From Duganella sp. Root1480D1 (lineage in GTDB: Bacteria; Pseudomonadota; Gammaproteobacteria; Burkholderiales; Burkholderiaceae_D): 64,000 bases of DNA. Made by a program: the position numbers and the translations under genes. A model generated the notes under the pieces. The model made no database searches. It was not told where the DNA came from and saw only the letters and a program-made list of their open reading frames with translations. Below are positions 34,706-42,824 of this stretch, in pieces. The DNA is taken from the NCBI RefSeq assembly GCF_001427305.1, contig NZ_LMFZ01000023.1:202349-266348 (forward strand), in the 5' to 3' direction. Numbering within the stretch: position 1 is the stretch's first letter; every line of letters begins with the position of its first letter.

Positions 34706-35941
34706 ATGATCAACCTGCCTGCGGCGCCTGCCGCCACCATCCCACCGGCCAGCGGCGCTGCCGGCTTGCCGCCACCGGCCGCCAACGGCGCCGCTACCGC
34801 AGATGCCGAGCGCAGCAGCGCCACCAGCGGCAGTGCAGCGCCAGCCAGCGGCCTGGCGAGCGCCCTGCTGGACGTCGCCGCGGCCATCGCACCGGCACCG
34901 TTCGGCGCCCTGCTGGACGCCATGGCCGGCATCGCTGCAGACGAAGAAGGCACGGCCGCCAAGCCGGCGGACGACCAGACTGCTGCCGCCCAGGCCGTGG
35001 CCACCATGTTGCCTGCCATGGGCAAGCTGCCGCTGGCCGGCGGCACGCCGGGCGCCACGCCCGACAGCGTGGCAGCGGTTGCTGCCGCCCTGACCGCCCC
35101 GGCCATCAAGCCGGCCAACGACAGCGCCATGCTGCTGCGCCAGCAGGTCCAGGCGAGTACCCTGGCCGCGCGCGACGTTGGCGCAGCTGCGCCAAGCGAG
35201 GCGGCGAAAGCGCCCGAGGCGCCCCTGCTCGATGCCCGCGCCGTCATGCTTGCCGCGGCAGCCCGCCCGGCTGCCAGCCCGGCACTGCCAGCGGCCACGC
35301 CGGCCTCCGCCAGCCGCAGTTCCGCCGGCGAAGCCCTGGCGTCCGCATTGAACGCCCTGCAAGGCCAGGCCGCCGACAGTACCGCTGCGCCGATCGCAGC
35401 CAAGGACAGCGCCAGCCTGCTGGCCGACAGCCAGCACCAGCCCACCGATGCCGGCGCCCTGCCCGGCTTCCGCAGCGTGCTGGCCAGCACCGCCGCTCCA
35501 CAGCCTGGCAACACCCTGCAGCTGAGCGGCAGCCCGGAGCAATGGCAGCAGCCGCTGCGCGCCGCCCTCGGCGACCGCCTGCAGCTGCAACTGGCGCGCA
35601 ACGACGAGCGCGCCGTGATCCGCCTGGAACCGCCGAATATGGGCAGCGTGGAAATTTCCGTGCGCCACAGCGGCGGCGCGCTGCAGGTGAATATCGCCGC
35701 CAGCCACAGCGAAGTGCTGCGCCAGCTCAACAACATCGGCGACGCCGTGCGCCAGGACCTGTCGCAGCGCCAGTTCGGCGAAGTGGCAGTCACGGTTTCT
35801 GCCAGCAGCGCGCGCAACCTGGCCGATGGCGGCCAGCAGCAGCGTCAACAGCAATCCGAGCAACAGCGCCAGCCAGGCCGCGCCCTGGAAGACGGTGATG
35901 CCGGCACCACCACTTTTGCCATGACGGGCGAACGGGAGTAA
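34706..35941 (+). CDS. fliK: flagellar hook-length control protein FliK
   Basis: A 411-residue protein with a long Ala/Pro-rich low-complexity N-terminal ruler region (residues 1 to about 270) and a compact C-terminal domain (LQLQLARNDERAVIRLEPPN, MGSVEISVRHSGGALQVNI, VLRQLNNIGDAVRQDLSQRQ) that is the FliK switch domain contacting FlhB. It starts two bases after fliT. The protein measures hook length and triggers the substrate switch. The low-complexity part is normal for FliK. Confidence 0.9.
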   Translation: MINLPAAPAATIPPASGAAGLPPPAANGAATADAERSSATSGSAAPASGLASALLDVAAAIAPAPFGALLDAMAGIAADEEGTAAKPADDQTAAAQAVATMLPAMGKLPLAGGTPGATPDSVAAVAAALTAPAIKPANDSAMLLRQQVQASTLAARDVGAAAPSEAAKAPEAPLLDARAVMLAAAARPAASPALPAATPASASRSSAGEALASALNALQGQAADSTAAPIAAKDSASLLADSQHQPTDAGALPGFRSVLASTAAPQPGNTLQLSGSPEQWQQPLRAALGDRLQLQLARNDERAVIRLEPPNMGSVEISVRHSGGALQVNIAASHSEVLRQLNNIGDAVRQDLSQRQFGEVAVTVSASSARNLADGGQQQRQQQSEQQRQPGRALEDGDAGTTTFAMTGERE

Positions 35942-35948
35942 GCATTCG

Positions 35949-36404
35949 ATGAATAAGAAACTGGTTCTGATCGTAGCAGCCGTGCTGCTGGCGGGCGCAG
36001 GCGCCGCCGGCGGCGCCGTCTGGTACCTGAAAGGCAAGAGTGCCGAGCCAGCCAAGGCGGCCGTCGAGGAGAAAAAAACCGGCGAGCCGCTGAAGTACCT
36101 GACCATTGAAAAAGTCATCGTCATGCTGCGCCGCCAGCCGGGCGACACCGTGCCGCACTATATGTCGGCCGACCTCGTCATCTCGACCACGGCCAAGCAG
36201 GAAAAGGAAGCCAAGGAAGCCCTGCCGATGCTGCGCAGCGTGGCCGTGCGCGCCTTGTCGGCGCTGCCGATGGAAAAGGCGTCGATGATGACCATTGACC
36301 AGTTTGTCGAAGAATTGAACAAGGCTTACGATGAAGCCTACACCAAGGAGGCGCGCGAACGCCCCTTCGAGCAGGTGATGATCGGCAAGTTGATCCTGGA
36401 GTGA
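35949..36404 (+). CDS. fliL: flagellar basal body-associated protein FliL
   Basis: A 151-residue protein with one N-terminal membrane helix (LVLIVAAVLLAGAGAAGGAVWYL) and a periplasmic domain ending in the characteristic RERPFEQVMIGKLILE. FliL surrounds or supports the stator units. In primary flagellar operons FliL usually precedes fliM; here it stands before fliA-motA-motB, as in Flag-2 (lafF) clusters. The stop overlaps the GTG start of fliA. Confidence 0.85.
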   Translation: MNKKLVLIVAAVLLAGAGAAGGAVWYLKGKSAEPAKAAVEEKKTGEPLKYLTIEKVIVMLRRQPGDTVPHYMSADLVISTTAKQEKEAKEALPMLRSVAVRALSALPMEKASMMTIDQFVEELNKAYDEAYTKEARERPFEQVMIGKLILE

Positions 36405-37126
36405 AAACCATGGGCTTGGTGGACACGGTTGCAGAGCCTTATGCGGAAAGCTACGGCGCCGTCAGCGTCGCCGACGAGCAGAAGCACCTGCTCGCCTACG
36501 CGCCGCTGGTCAAGCGCATCGTGCGCCAGCTCAACTCGCAAGTCCAGGGCGCGATCGACCGCGACGATATGGAGCAGATCGGGCTGATGGGCCTGCTTGA
36601 AGCGCTGCGCCGCTATGGTGAACCCGATACCGGCTTTGGCAGCTACGCCTCGCTGCGGGTGCGCGGCGCCATCCTCGACGAGCTGCGCCGGCAGGACTGG
36701 CGCCCGCGCGCGGTGCGCCAGCAAAGCCACAAGATGCGCGACGCCGTGCGCGAGCTGACGCGCAAGCTGGGCCGCGAGCCGGGCGAACAGGAAATCATGA
36801 GCGCGCTCGGCCTCGATGTGGAAGCCTACCAGGCTTACCTGCTGGACGAGAACGCGGAAACCATCGCCAGCTTCGATGAAATCCTGCAGGACACGCTGGC
36901 CGATACCGGCAGCGTGGCCGGCCCGGAGGAACAGTTGATGATACGCCGCAGCCTGGAGCAGGCGCTGACCGGCCTGGACGAACGCGAGCAGCGCGTGATC
37001 CAGATGTATTACGAATTCGAACTCAGCTACAAAGAGATCGCCGCCGTGCTGGACCTGACCGACGCCCGCGTCTGCCAGTTGAACAAGCAGGCCCTGAACA
37101 AGATGAAGGCGGTGCTGGCGGCCTGA
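36401..37126 (+). CDS. fliA: flagellar sigma factor sigma-28 (FliA/LafS)
   Basis: A 241-residue sigma-28. Region 2 is visible as YAPLVKRIVRQLNSQVQGAI, DRDDMEQIGLMGLLEALRRY and FGSYASLRVRGAILDELRRQ; region 4 as LDEREQRVIQMYYEFELSYK with EIAAVLDLTDARVCQLNKQA. It directs RNA polymerase to late flagellar promoters. GTG 36401 overlaps the fliL stop; ATG 36410 is an alternative. Together with flgM at 39074 it gives the cluster its own late-gene checkpoint, as lafS does in lateral systems. Confidence 0.93.
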   Translation: MKTMGLVDTVAEPYAESYGAVSVADEQKHLLAYAPLVKRIVRQLNSQVQGAIDRDDMEQIGLMGLLEALRRYGEPDTGFGSYASLRVRGAILDELRRQDWRPRAVRQQSHKMRDAVRELTRKLGREPGEQEIMSALGLDVEAYQAYLLDENAETIASFDEILQDTLADTGSVAGPEEQLMIRRSLEQALTGLDEREQRVIQMYYEFELSYKEIAAVLDLTDARVCQLNKQALNKMKAVLAA

Positions 37127-37166
37127 GCCGCAGCCCACCTGGAACACCACTGGAAAGGCATAAACC

Positions 37167-38081
37167 ATGCAGCAACTATTCGGCATCATGATCGTGTTTG
37201 GCTCGGTGTTTGGCGGCTACGCCATGATGGGCGGCCACTTCACGGCGATCTGGCAGCCGCTGGAGTTGATGGTGATTGCCGGCGCCGGCTTTGGCGCCTT
37301 CGTCATCGGCAACCCGCGCCACGTGCTGGCCGAGACCATGACCCAGTGCAAGCACCTGCTGTCGCGCAAGAAGTACGACTCGGAATTCCAGCGCCAGCTG
37401 CTGTTGCTGATGTATGAACTGCTGCAACTGGCCGCCGGCGGCCTGAAGGCGCTGGACGCCCACGTCGAAGCACCGCGCGAATCGCCGCTGTTCCAGCGCT
37501 ACCCGCTGATCCTGGAAGAGCCGAAGCTGCTGGCCTTCATCGTCGACAACTTCCGCCTGATGGCAATGGGCAAGATCAATGCCCACGAACTGGAAGGCGT
37601 GCTGGAGCAGGAACTGGAAGCCATTCATGAAGAACTGACCCAGCCGGCCAAGTCGCTCAACAAGATCGCCGAAGCGATGCCGGGCTTCGGTATTCTGGCC
37701 GCGGTGCTGGGCATCGTAATCACCATGGGCACCGTGGGCGAAGGCGCCACGTCGGCCGAGATCGCCGAACACGTGGGCGCGGCCATGGTCGGTACCTTCA
37801 TCGGTATCTTCCTGTGCTACGGGGTGCTGGACCCGATCTCCAATATGCTCAAGCAGCTGGTCGTGCAGGAAGCGTCGACCATGGAAAGCGTGAAAGTGGT
37901 GCTGGTGACCCATGTGGCGGGCAAGCCGCCGCTGCTGGCAATCGACGCCGGCCGCCGCCTGGTGCAGCTGAACATCAAGCCAAGCTTCGCCCAGCTCGAG
38001 GGCTGGATCAATGCAATGGAAGGCGGCGACGAACCGGAATCGACTTCGCGCCGAGGAGGTGGCCGTGCTAAAGCCGCATGA
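37167..38081 (+). CDS. motA: stator protein MotA (LafT-like)
   Basis: A 304-residue MotA beginning MQQLFGIMIVFGSVFGGYAM, with four membrane helices and a large cytoplasmic loop between helices 2 and 3. The conserved helix pair PGFGILAAVLGIVITMGTVG and VGAAMVGTFIGIFLCYGVLD includes the prolines needed for torque. An AAAGGCATAAACC leader precedes ATG 37167. It forms the proton channel stator with MotB. Confidence 0.93.
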   Translation: MQQLFGIMIVFGSVFGGYAMMGGHFTAIWQPLELMVIAGAGFGAFVIGNPRHVLAETMTQCKHLLSRKKYDSEFQRQLLLLMYELLQLAAGGLKALDAHVEAPRESPLFQRYPLILEEPKLLAFIVDNFRLMAMGKINAHELEGVLEQELEAIHEELTQPAKSLNKIAEAMPGFGILAAVLGIVITMGTVGEGATSAEIAEHVGAAMVGTFIGIFLCYGVLDPISNMLKQLVVQEASTMESVKVVLVTHVAGKPPLLAIDAGRRLVQLNIKPSFAQLEGWINAMEGGDEPESTSRRGGGRAKAA

Positions 38082-39051
38082 CAAGCACCATGAGCAAACC
38101 ATCGTCAAGCGCGGCGGTGGCAAGCACAAGCATGACGAACATGGCGGCGCCTGGAAGGTGGCGTTTGCGGACTTCTGCCTGGCCCTGATGTGCCTGTTCC
38201 TGGTGCTGTGGCTGATGGCCGTGCGCAACCAGGAATCGCTGGAACACGTGCTGACCCAGTCCGACGGCAGCAAGACCGACGTCGGCAAGGGCGTGATGCC
38301 GGAACAGGTGGGCGGCCCGCGCGGCAGCCTGATCGAACGCTTCCCGATGCCGCGCACCGGCAATACCGATGTGGACGGCAACGCTACCCAGGGCTTCAAC
38401 AAGAGCCCCACCAATACGGCGGAAAACCGGGTGCGCTATGAATCGCCGGAAGACCTCAAGCTGCTGGCCAAGACGCTCACCAAGATGAGCGAGGAAACTG
38501 GCCTGGCCAGCAATCTTGAATCGGTCATCACCCCGTATGGCTTGCGCGTGATGTTGCACGATACCGACAGCCAAGGCATGTTCGTGCGCGGTTCGGCCGT
38601 GCCGACCGACAAGTTCGCGCGCCTGCTGCAGAACATGGGGCCGCTGTTTGCCAAGATGGAAAACCAGATGCTGATCGTCGGCCACACCGACTCCGCGCAG
38701 TACGCCGACACCAGCTACAAGGCCTTCTCCAACTGGAACCTGTCCAGCAACCGCGCCATGGCGGCGCGCTCGCAACTGCTGGCCGGCACCATGCCGCAGG
38801 ACAGCGTGCTGCAGGTGGTCGGCATGGCCGACCGTGCGCCGCTCGATGCCAAACGGGCCGATGCTGGCGTCAACCGCCGGATCGAATTGCTGATCCTGAC
38901 CAACACGCAGGCGAAAGCCGTCGCCGATATGTTTGGCATGCCGAGCAACAAGACTGCTATCATCCGGGAATCGGATTTGCCCGAACCCGGCCTGTTGCAG
39001 CAATTGCGACAACAAATGCTGCCTGGCAAGGGGAAGAGCAATGGCAATTAA
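38065..39051 (+). CDS. motB: stator protein MotB (LafU-like)
   Basis: A 328-residue MotB. I place the start at GTG 38065 because GAGGAGGT lies six bases upstream; it overlaps the end of motA by 17 bases. The single membrane helix WKVAFADFCLALMCLFLVLW holds the channel aspartate of the proton-type YADF motif, and the C-terminus is an OmpA-like peptidoglycan-binding domain (LIVGHTDSAQYADTSYKAFS, NLSSNRAMAARSQLL). It anchors the stator to the cell wall. Confidence 0.92.
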   Translation: MLKPHDKHHEQTIVKRGGGKHKHDEHGGAWKVAFADFCLALMCLFLVLWLMAVRNQESLEHVLTQSDGSKTDVGKGVMPEQVGGPRGSLIERFPMPRTGNTDVDGNATQGFNKSPTNTAENRVRYESPEDLKLLAKTLTKMSEETGLASNLESVITPYGLRVMLHDTDSQGMFVRGSAVPTDKFARLLQNMGPLFAKMENQMLIVGHTDSAQYADTSYKAFSNWNLSSNRAMAARSQLLAGTMPQDSVLQVVGMADRAPLDAKRADAGVNRRIELLILTNTQAKAVADMFGMPSNKTAIIRESDLPEPGLLQQLRQQMLPGKGKSNGN

Positions 39052-39073
39052 TGTTAAGTCAAGAGGAAACCGT

Positions 39074-39346
39074 ATGAGGATTTCCGGTTCCACCCCAGGC
39101 ACCCCGGTGCAGACCGTGGCCGACAGCGCGCCGGCAGAATCTGCCCGCCCGGCCGCCGCCCCAGCCGCCCAGCGCGAGCTGGAGTCGGCCGTGTTGCAGC
39201 CTGCGATGAAAGCCATGCAGGAAATGGGCGACATCGACCACGAACGCGTGGCCCTGTTGCGCGACGCCCTGGCCAAGGGCGAGCTGCCCTTCGACGCCGG
39301 CAAGCTGGCCGGCCTGATCCAGAAGTTCCACCGGGGCGAGCAGTGA
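39074..39346 (+). CDS. flgM: anti-sigma-28 factor FlgM
   Basis: A 90-residue protein beginning MRISGSTPGTPVQTV, with a disordered Ala/Pro N-terminus and a C-terminal sigma-binding part ending VALLRDALAKGELPFDAGKL AGLI..., the canonical FlgM tail (in residue terms, about 55-88). AGAGGAAACCGT precedes ATG 39074; ATG 39041 would add 11 residues and overlap motB. It holds FliA inactive until export after hook completion. Its stop overlaps the GTG of flgN. Confidence 0.88.
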   Translation: MRISGSTPGTPVQTVADSAPAESARPAAAPAAQRELESAVLQPAMKAMQEMGDIDHERVALLRDALAKGELPFDAGKLAGLIQKFHRGEQ

Positions 39347-39771
39347 GCGAGATCAGCCGCCAGGACGCCATGAAGATGCTGCTCGAGGGCATCAGGGCGG
39401 ACTTGCAAAGTTACCAGCAGATGCTGGACCTGATTGCCCAGCAGTTCGAAGCGGCGATCCGCCACCAGAGCGACCGGCTGGGAGAAATCGCTCAAGAAAT
39501 CGCCAATTTGGTCGATGTGCTGGAAGCGCGCCGCGCGCAGCGGGTCGAACTGGCGATCCGCCTGGTCGGCCCCCAGCCATCCATGGAACAAGTGTTCACC
39601 CTGCTCAAGCCCGAAGCGCGTGCGCGCCTCGAAGCCGATTGGGCGCAACTGGAAGGCATGGTGCAGACGGCGCGCGAAATGGGCCGCCGCAATGCTGACC
39701 TGCTGGCGGAGCAATACACCATCATGCAGCGCGTGCTGCATGGCGACGATCAAACCTATGAGCCGGTCTGA
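39343..39771 (+). CDS. flgN: FlgK/FlgL export chaperone FlgN
   Basis: A 142-residue helical protein with long coiled-coil helices (MKMLLEGIRADLQSYQQML, HQSDRLGEIAQEIANLVDVL, QLEGMVQTAREMGRRNADLL) ending EQYTIMQRVLHGDD, typical of FlgN. Starts at GTG 39343 overlapping the flgM stop. It delivers FlgK and FlgL to the export gate. The last codons overlap the muramidase gene. Confidence 0.85.
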   Translation: MSEISRQDAMKMLLEGIRADLQSYQQMLDLIAQQFEAAIRHQSDRLGEIAQEIANLVDVLEARRAQRVELAIRLVGPQPSMEQVFTLLKPEARARLEADWAQLEGMVQTAREMGRRNADLLAEQYTIMQRVLHGDDQTYEPV

Positions 39772-40591
39772 ATTCACGCCTTTCCGGGCCTTTACAGCAG
39801 CCACAGCGCCTACCCAGGCCACGGCAGCCACCATCAGCAATATGAGCGCCACGCGCCCAGCATTGCCGGCGGCGTTCAGCCCTACCCTGGCAGCCAATGC
39901 CGGCATGGCAGGCACAGCCGCGACTGGCAGCGCGCACGGCGCCACCAGCGCCACCTTCCGCCAGGTCCACGCCGAAGTGGCGCGCTACATTGCTGCAACC
40001 GATGCACCGTCCCCGGCTGCCAGCGGCGCCGGCAATACTTTGACTGCGGACGGCGCCGCCCTGCGCGCCCGCCTTGCGGCACGCGCCATTGGCGGCGATG
40101 CGGCTGGCGAAACCAGCGTGCCGAACGAAGCCCAGCAAGCTTTCCTGGAAGCCATCCGCCCGCACGCGGAAGCTGCCGCTGCGCGCCTTGGCGTGGCGCC
40201 GGAACTGGTGGCCGCCCACGCGGCGCTGGAGTCAGGCTGGGGCCGTCATGCCCCGGGCAATAATATGTTCGGCATCAAGGCCGGCGGCAATTGGCAAGGC
40301 GCGGTGCAGGCGCTGGCAACGCTGGAAGTGGAAGATGGCGTGGCGCACAGCCGCAACGAGCGTTTCCGCGGCTATGGCGATATGGGCGACTCGTTCGAGG
40401 ACTATGCCGGCATGCTGCTCGACAATCCACGCTACCGGCGCGCCCTCAACACCGGCAGCGATGCGCAAGCCTTCGCGCACGCGCTGCAGGCCGGCGGCTA
40501 CGCCACCGATCCGGCCTACGCCGACAAGCTGGGCCGCGTAGCGGCCAGCATCAAGGCAAGTCAGCAGGCTCAACAGTTCCCGCATCAATAA
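39758..40591 (+). CDS. stand-alone flagellar muramidase (FlgJ C-terminal domain)
   Basis: A 277-residue protein starting MSRSEFTPFRAF at ATG 39758 inside flgN. The first 125 residues are Ala/Thr-rich and probably a secretion/export region; residues about 126-270 are a glucosaminidase/GH73 domain like the C-terminal half of FlgJ, with the catalytic glutamate in AAHAALESGWGRHAPGNNMF and later ERFRGYGDMGDSFEDYAGML. It would cut peptidoglycan for rod passage. FlgJ at 47480 lacks this domain, so the two genes together equal a classical FlgJ. The 3' end overlaps flgA head-on by 41 bases. Confidence 0.85.
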   Translation: MSRSEFTPFRAFTAATAPTQATAATISNMSATRPALPAAFSPTLAANAGMAGTAATGSAHGATSATFRQVHAEVARYIAATDAPSPAASGAGNTLTADGAALRARLAARAIGGDAAGETSVPNEAQQAFLEAIRPHAEAAAARLGVAPELVAAHAALESGWGRHAPGNNMFGIKAGGNWQGAVQALATLEVEDGVAHSRNERFRGYGDMGDSFEDYAGMLLDNPRYRRALNTGSDAQAFAHALQAGGYATDPAYADKLGRVAASIKASQQAQQFPHQ

Positions 40592-41309
40592 CGCGCGCCC
40601 GGATCTGGGTCCCGCTGCTGTTTTTCACACGGATGATGGCGCCGCGCGTGCCATTGTCCAGCGCTTCCCCTGCCATAGACACTTCGATCTGCTCGCGCTT
40701 GGCGACGATACGGACCTGGTCGCCGCGCTTGACCAGTTGTGGCGCTGCCAACATATTCTGCCGGATCACGTCGCCGGCGCGGATGGTACGCCGCGCCGCC
40801 ATCCCTTCCAGCTCCGCGAAGTCGGAAAAAGCATCGGGAATCAAGGTGATATCGTGGCGCTCCCGCAACAAGTCTAAAGGCGACAGAATTTTTCCGGAAA
40901 TTAAATCGGTGGCTGCAACTGCAACGTTTGCCGACACCTTGCCCTTGGCAAGGAACTCATAGCGCCAACCTTGCAAGCTTGGGCAAATCACCACGAAGCG
41001 CATGCGCGCAATGCCGCGCGGGTCCAGGCTCTCGACCCGCGTTTCAGAGGGACAGTCCGGGATCACGCGATGAGTCCTTATTACTTCAATATCGAACTTC
41101 GGTTCAAGCCAGCGTTGACTTTCTGCATTGTTTTTCAATTGATTTTCTGCAGCTAGTTTCACTTTGCTTAGCAATTCTTCCATTGTTGAAGCAGTTGCAA
41201 CTTGGAAATTTAAAATGCCCAAGAGCAATAGTCCACCAAAAACCGGTACAATAGGATTGTTGGGCACGGGCAATACCTTTAGTATGTAAATTCGAATTCG
41301 CTGGGACAT
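40551..41309 (-). CDS. flgA: P-ring assembly chaperone FlgA
   Basis: A 252-residue FlgA with a long signal region (VPNNPIVPVFGGLLLLGILN, cleaved near TAS) and a C-terminal SAF-type domain (VAATDLISGKILSPLDLL, LVKRGDQVRIVAKREQIEVS, TRGAIIRVKNSSGTQIRARV). It helps FlgI polymerise in the periplasm. I use ATG 41309; the open frame continues into flgB antisense, which is not coding. It is opposite to all other flg genes, with only 18 bases between its start and flgB. Confidence 0.9.
   Translation of the reverse strand: MSQRIRIYILKVLPVPNNPIVPVFGGLLLLGILNFQVATASTMEELLSKVKLAAENQLKNNAESQRWLEPKFDIEVIRTHRVIPDCPSETRVESLDPRGIARMRFVVICPSLQGWRYEFLAKGKVSANVAVAATDLISGKILSPLDLLRERHDITLIPDAFSDFAELEGMAARRTIRAGDVIRQNMLAAPQLVKRGDQVRIVAKREQIEVSMAGEALDNGTRGAIIRVKNSSGTQIRARVIDAGTVEPADLP
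41257..41285 (+). promoter_or_regulatory. predicted flgB operon promoter inside flgA
   Basis: TTGTTG, a 17-base spacer and TAGTATG lie on the rightward strand within the start of flgA, about 43 bases before flgB. The match to the fliE promoter candidate (TTGTTA-17-TACTATG) in spacing and in both boxes suggests common control of the two structural operons. Confidence 0.5.
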
Positions 41310-41327
41310 TACCAGAGGAGGGAAACG

Positions 41328-41690
41328 ATGGCTATCAATTTCAAGGACGCAGTAGGTTTGCATGCGGATGCATTGCAATTGCGCGCACAGCGCACCCGTG
41401 TCCTGGCGTCCAATATCGCCAACGAAAACACGCCGGGCTTCTCGGCACAGGATATCGACTTCAAGGAATCGCTGGCGCGCGTAGAGGCGGAACTGGCAGG
41501 CGAGCCGGTCCTCGACGGGGACGGCGAGACCAAGTTCCGCGTGCCCTACCACCCTAGCGGCGACGGCAACACCGTTGAAATTGGCGTCGAGCAAGCCGCC
41601 TTTTCGCAAAATGCAACTGACTTCGCAACCAGCCTGACTTTCATCAACATGAAGCTGCGCGGCATTGCCAAGGCCATCAACGGCCAGTAA
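41328..41690 (+). CDS. flgB: flagellar rod protein FlgB
   Basis: A 120-residue FlgB beginning MAINFKDAVGLHADALQLR with the rod motif RTRVLASNIANENTPGFSAQ and the C-terminal helix ATDFATSLTFINMKLRGI. GGAGGGAAACG precedes ATG 41328. It forms the proximal rod. First gene of the flgBCDEFGHIJ operon. Confidence 0.93.
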   Translation: MAINFKDAVGLHADALQLRAQRTRVLASNIANENTPGFSAQDIDFKESLARVEAELAGEPVLDGDGETKFRVPYHPSGDGNTVEIGVEQAAFSQNATDFATSLTFINMKLRGIAKAINGQ

Positions 41691-41724
41691 CACCCGGAAT
41701 ACCACTGATCCCAAGGGGAGACCC

Positions 41725-42141
41725 ATGAGCTTTAAAGACATTGCGCAAATTGCCGGTTCGGCGATGGCGGCCCAGACAGTACGCCTGAATACCGTCGCCT
41801 CCAACCTGGCCAATGCCGACTCGGTAGCCGGCAGCGAAGGCGAAACCTACCGCGCCCGCAAGCCGGTGTTTGCCACGGTGATGGACGACAACCTCGACGC
41901 CGCAGCCGGCGGCCGGGTGCAGGTGCTGGACGTGGTCGAATCGGCCGAGCCGCTGCGCAAGGTGTACGAGCCAGGCAACCCGCTGGCCAATGCCGACGGC
42001 ATGGTGTTCTACCCCAATGTCAACCAGGTGGCCGAGATGACCGACATGATGTCGGCTTCGCGCGCTTTCGAAACCAATGTGGAAGTACTGGGCCGCATCC
42101 GCGGCATGCAGGCTTCCCTGCTCAAACTCGGTGAATCCTGA
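41725..42141 (+). CDS. flgC: flagellar rod protein FlgC
   Basis: A 138-residue FlgC. The start is ATG 41725 (MSFKDIAQIAGSAMAAQTVR) after AAGGGGAGACCC; the frame opens earlier at 41665 but that part is not conserved. The rod motif RLNTVASNLANADSVAGSEG and the C-terminal NVNQVAEMTDMMSASRAFET are present. Its stop overlaps the flgD start (TGATG-type). Confidence 0.93.
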   Translation: MSFKDIAQIAGSAMAAQTVRLNTVASNLANADSVAGSEGETYRARKPVFATVMDDNLDAAAGGRVQVLDVVESAEPLRKVYEPGNPLANADGMVFYPNVNQVAEMTDMMSASRAFETNVEVLGRIRGMQASLLKLGES

Positions 42142-42809
42142 TGGAAACCAACCTGTTCACTAACGCGGCTGCGCAAAACAGCAACCCGACCGGCGTGGCA
42201 CTGAACGGCGCCTCCAACGAGGGCCGCGACATGTTCACCAAGCTGCTGGTGGCCCAGATCCAGAACCAGGACCCGCTGTCGCCGCAAGATCCGTCCCAGT
42301 TCGTCCAGCAACTGACCCAGCTGTCGCAAACCGAAGCGCTGCAGAACCTGGCCAACCTGACCACCGCCAACGCCTCGGTGCTGCAATCGATGCAGGTGCT
42401 GGCAATGGGCGCCCAGGTCGGCTCCGACGTGATGGTGCAGTCCAGCCAGGTGACCCTCGACGGCCACAAGGTGAGCGGGGAAGCCACGCTCAGCAGCAAC
42501 TCGGCCAAGACCAGCCTGGTCCTGACCGCCAGCAACGGCCAGCAATACGAGATCGTGATGGGCACCCTGCCTGCCGGCAGCCACCAGTTCACCATCGACC
42601 CGGTCGCGCTCGGTCTGCCAGCCGGCACGTATTCGATGCGCGTGGCCAGCGAGAGCAACCCGAACGTGCCGCTGGCCGTGTTGGGCCGCCTCGACAGCGT
42701 TCAGGTCGGCGCCGCCGGTAGCGTTACCGTCAAGATTGATACCGTGGGCGAAGTATCGCCTTCCGCCATTACCGCATTCCGGGGCAAAACCCCGACTACC
42801 GCAATTTAA
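42141..42809 (+). CDS. flgD: hook cap protein FlgD
   Basis: A 222-residue FlgD with the conserved N-terminal block MFTKLLVAQIQNQDPLSPQD, PSQFVQQLTQLSQTEALQNL and a C-terminal FLN/Tudor-like domain (LTASNGQQYEIVMGTLPAGS, GLPAGTYSMRVASES). It caps the growing hook and is required for FlgE assembly. ATG 42141 overlaps the flgC stop. Confidence 0.93.
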   Translation: METNLFTNAAAQNSNPTGVALNGASNEGRDMFTKLLVAQIQNQDPLSPQDPSQFVQQLTQLSQTEALQNLANLTTANASVLQSMQVLAMGAQVGSDVMVQSSQVTLDGHKVSGEATLSSNSAKTSLVLTASNGQQYEIVMGTLPAGSHQFTIDPVALGLPAGTYSMRVASESNPNVPLAVLGRLDSVQVGAAGSVTVKIDTVGEVSPSAITAFRGKTPTTAI

Positions 42810-42824
42810 CGAAAGGTCCTCGCC

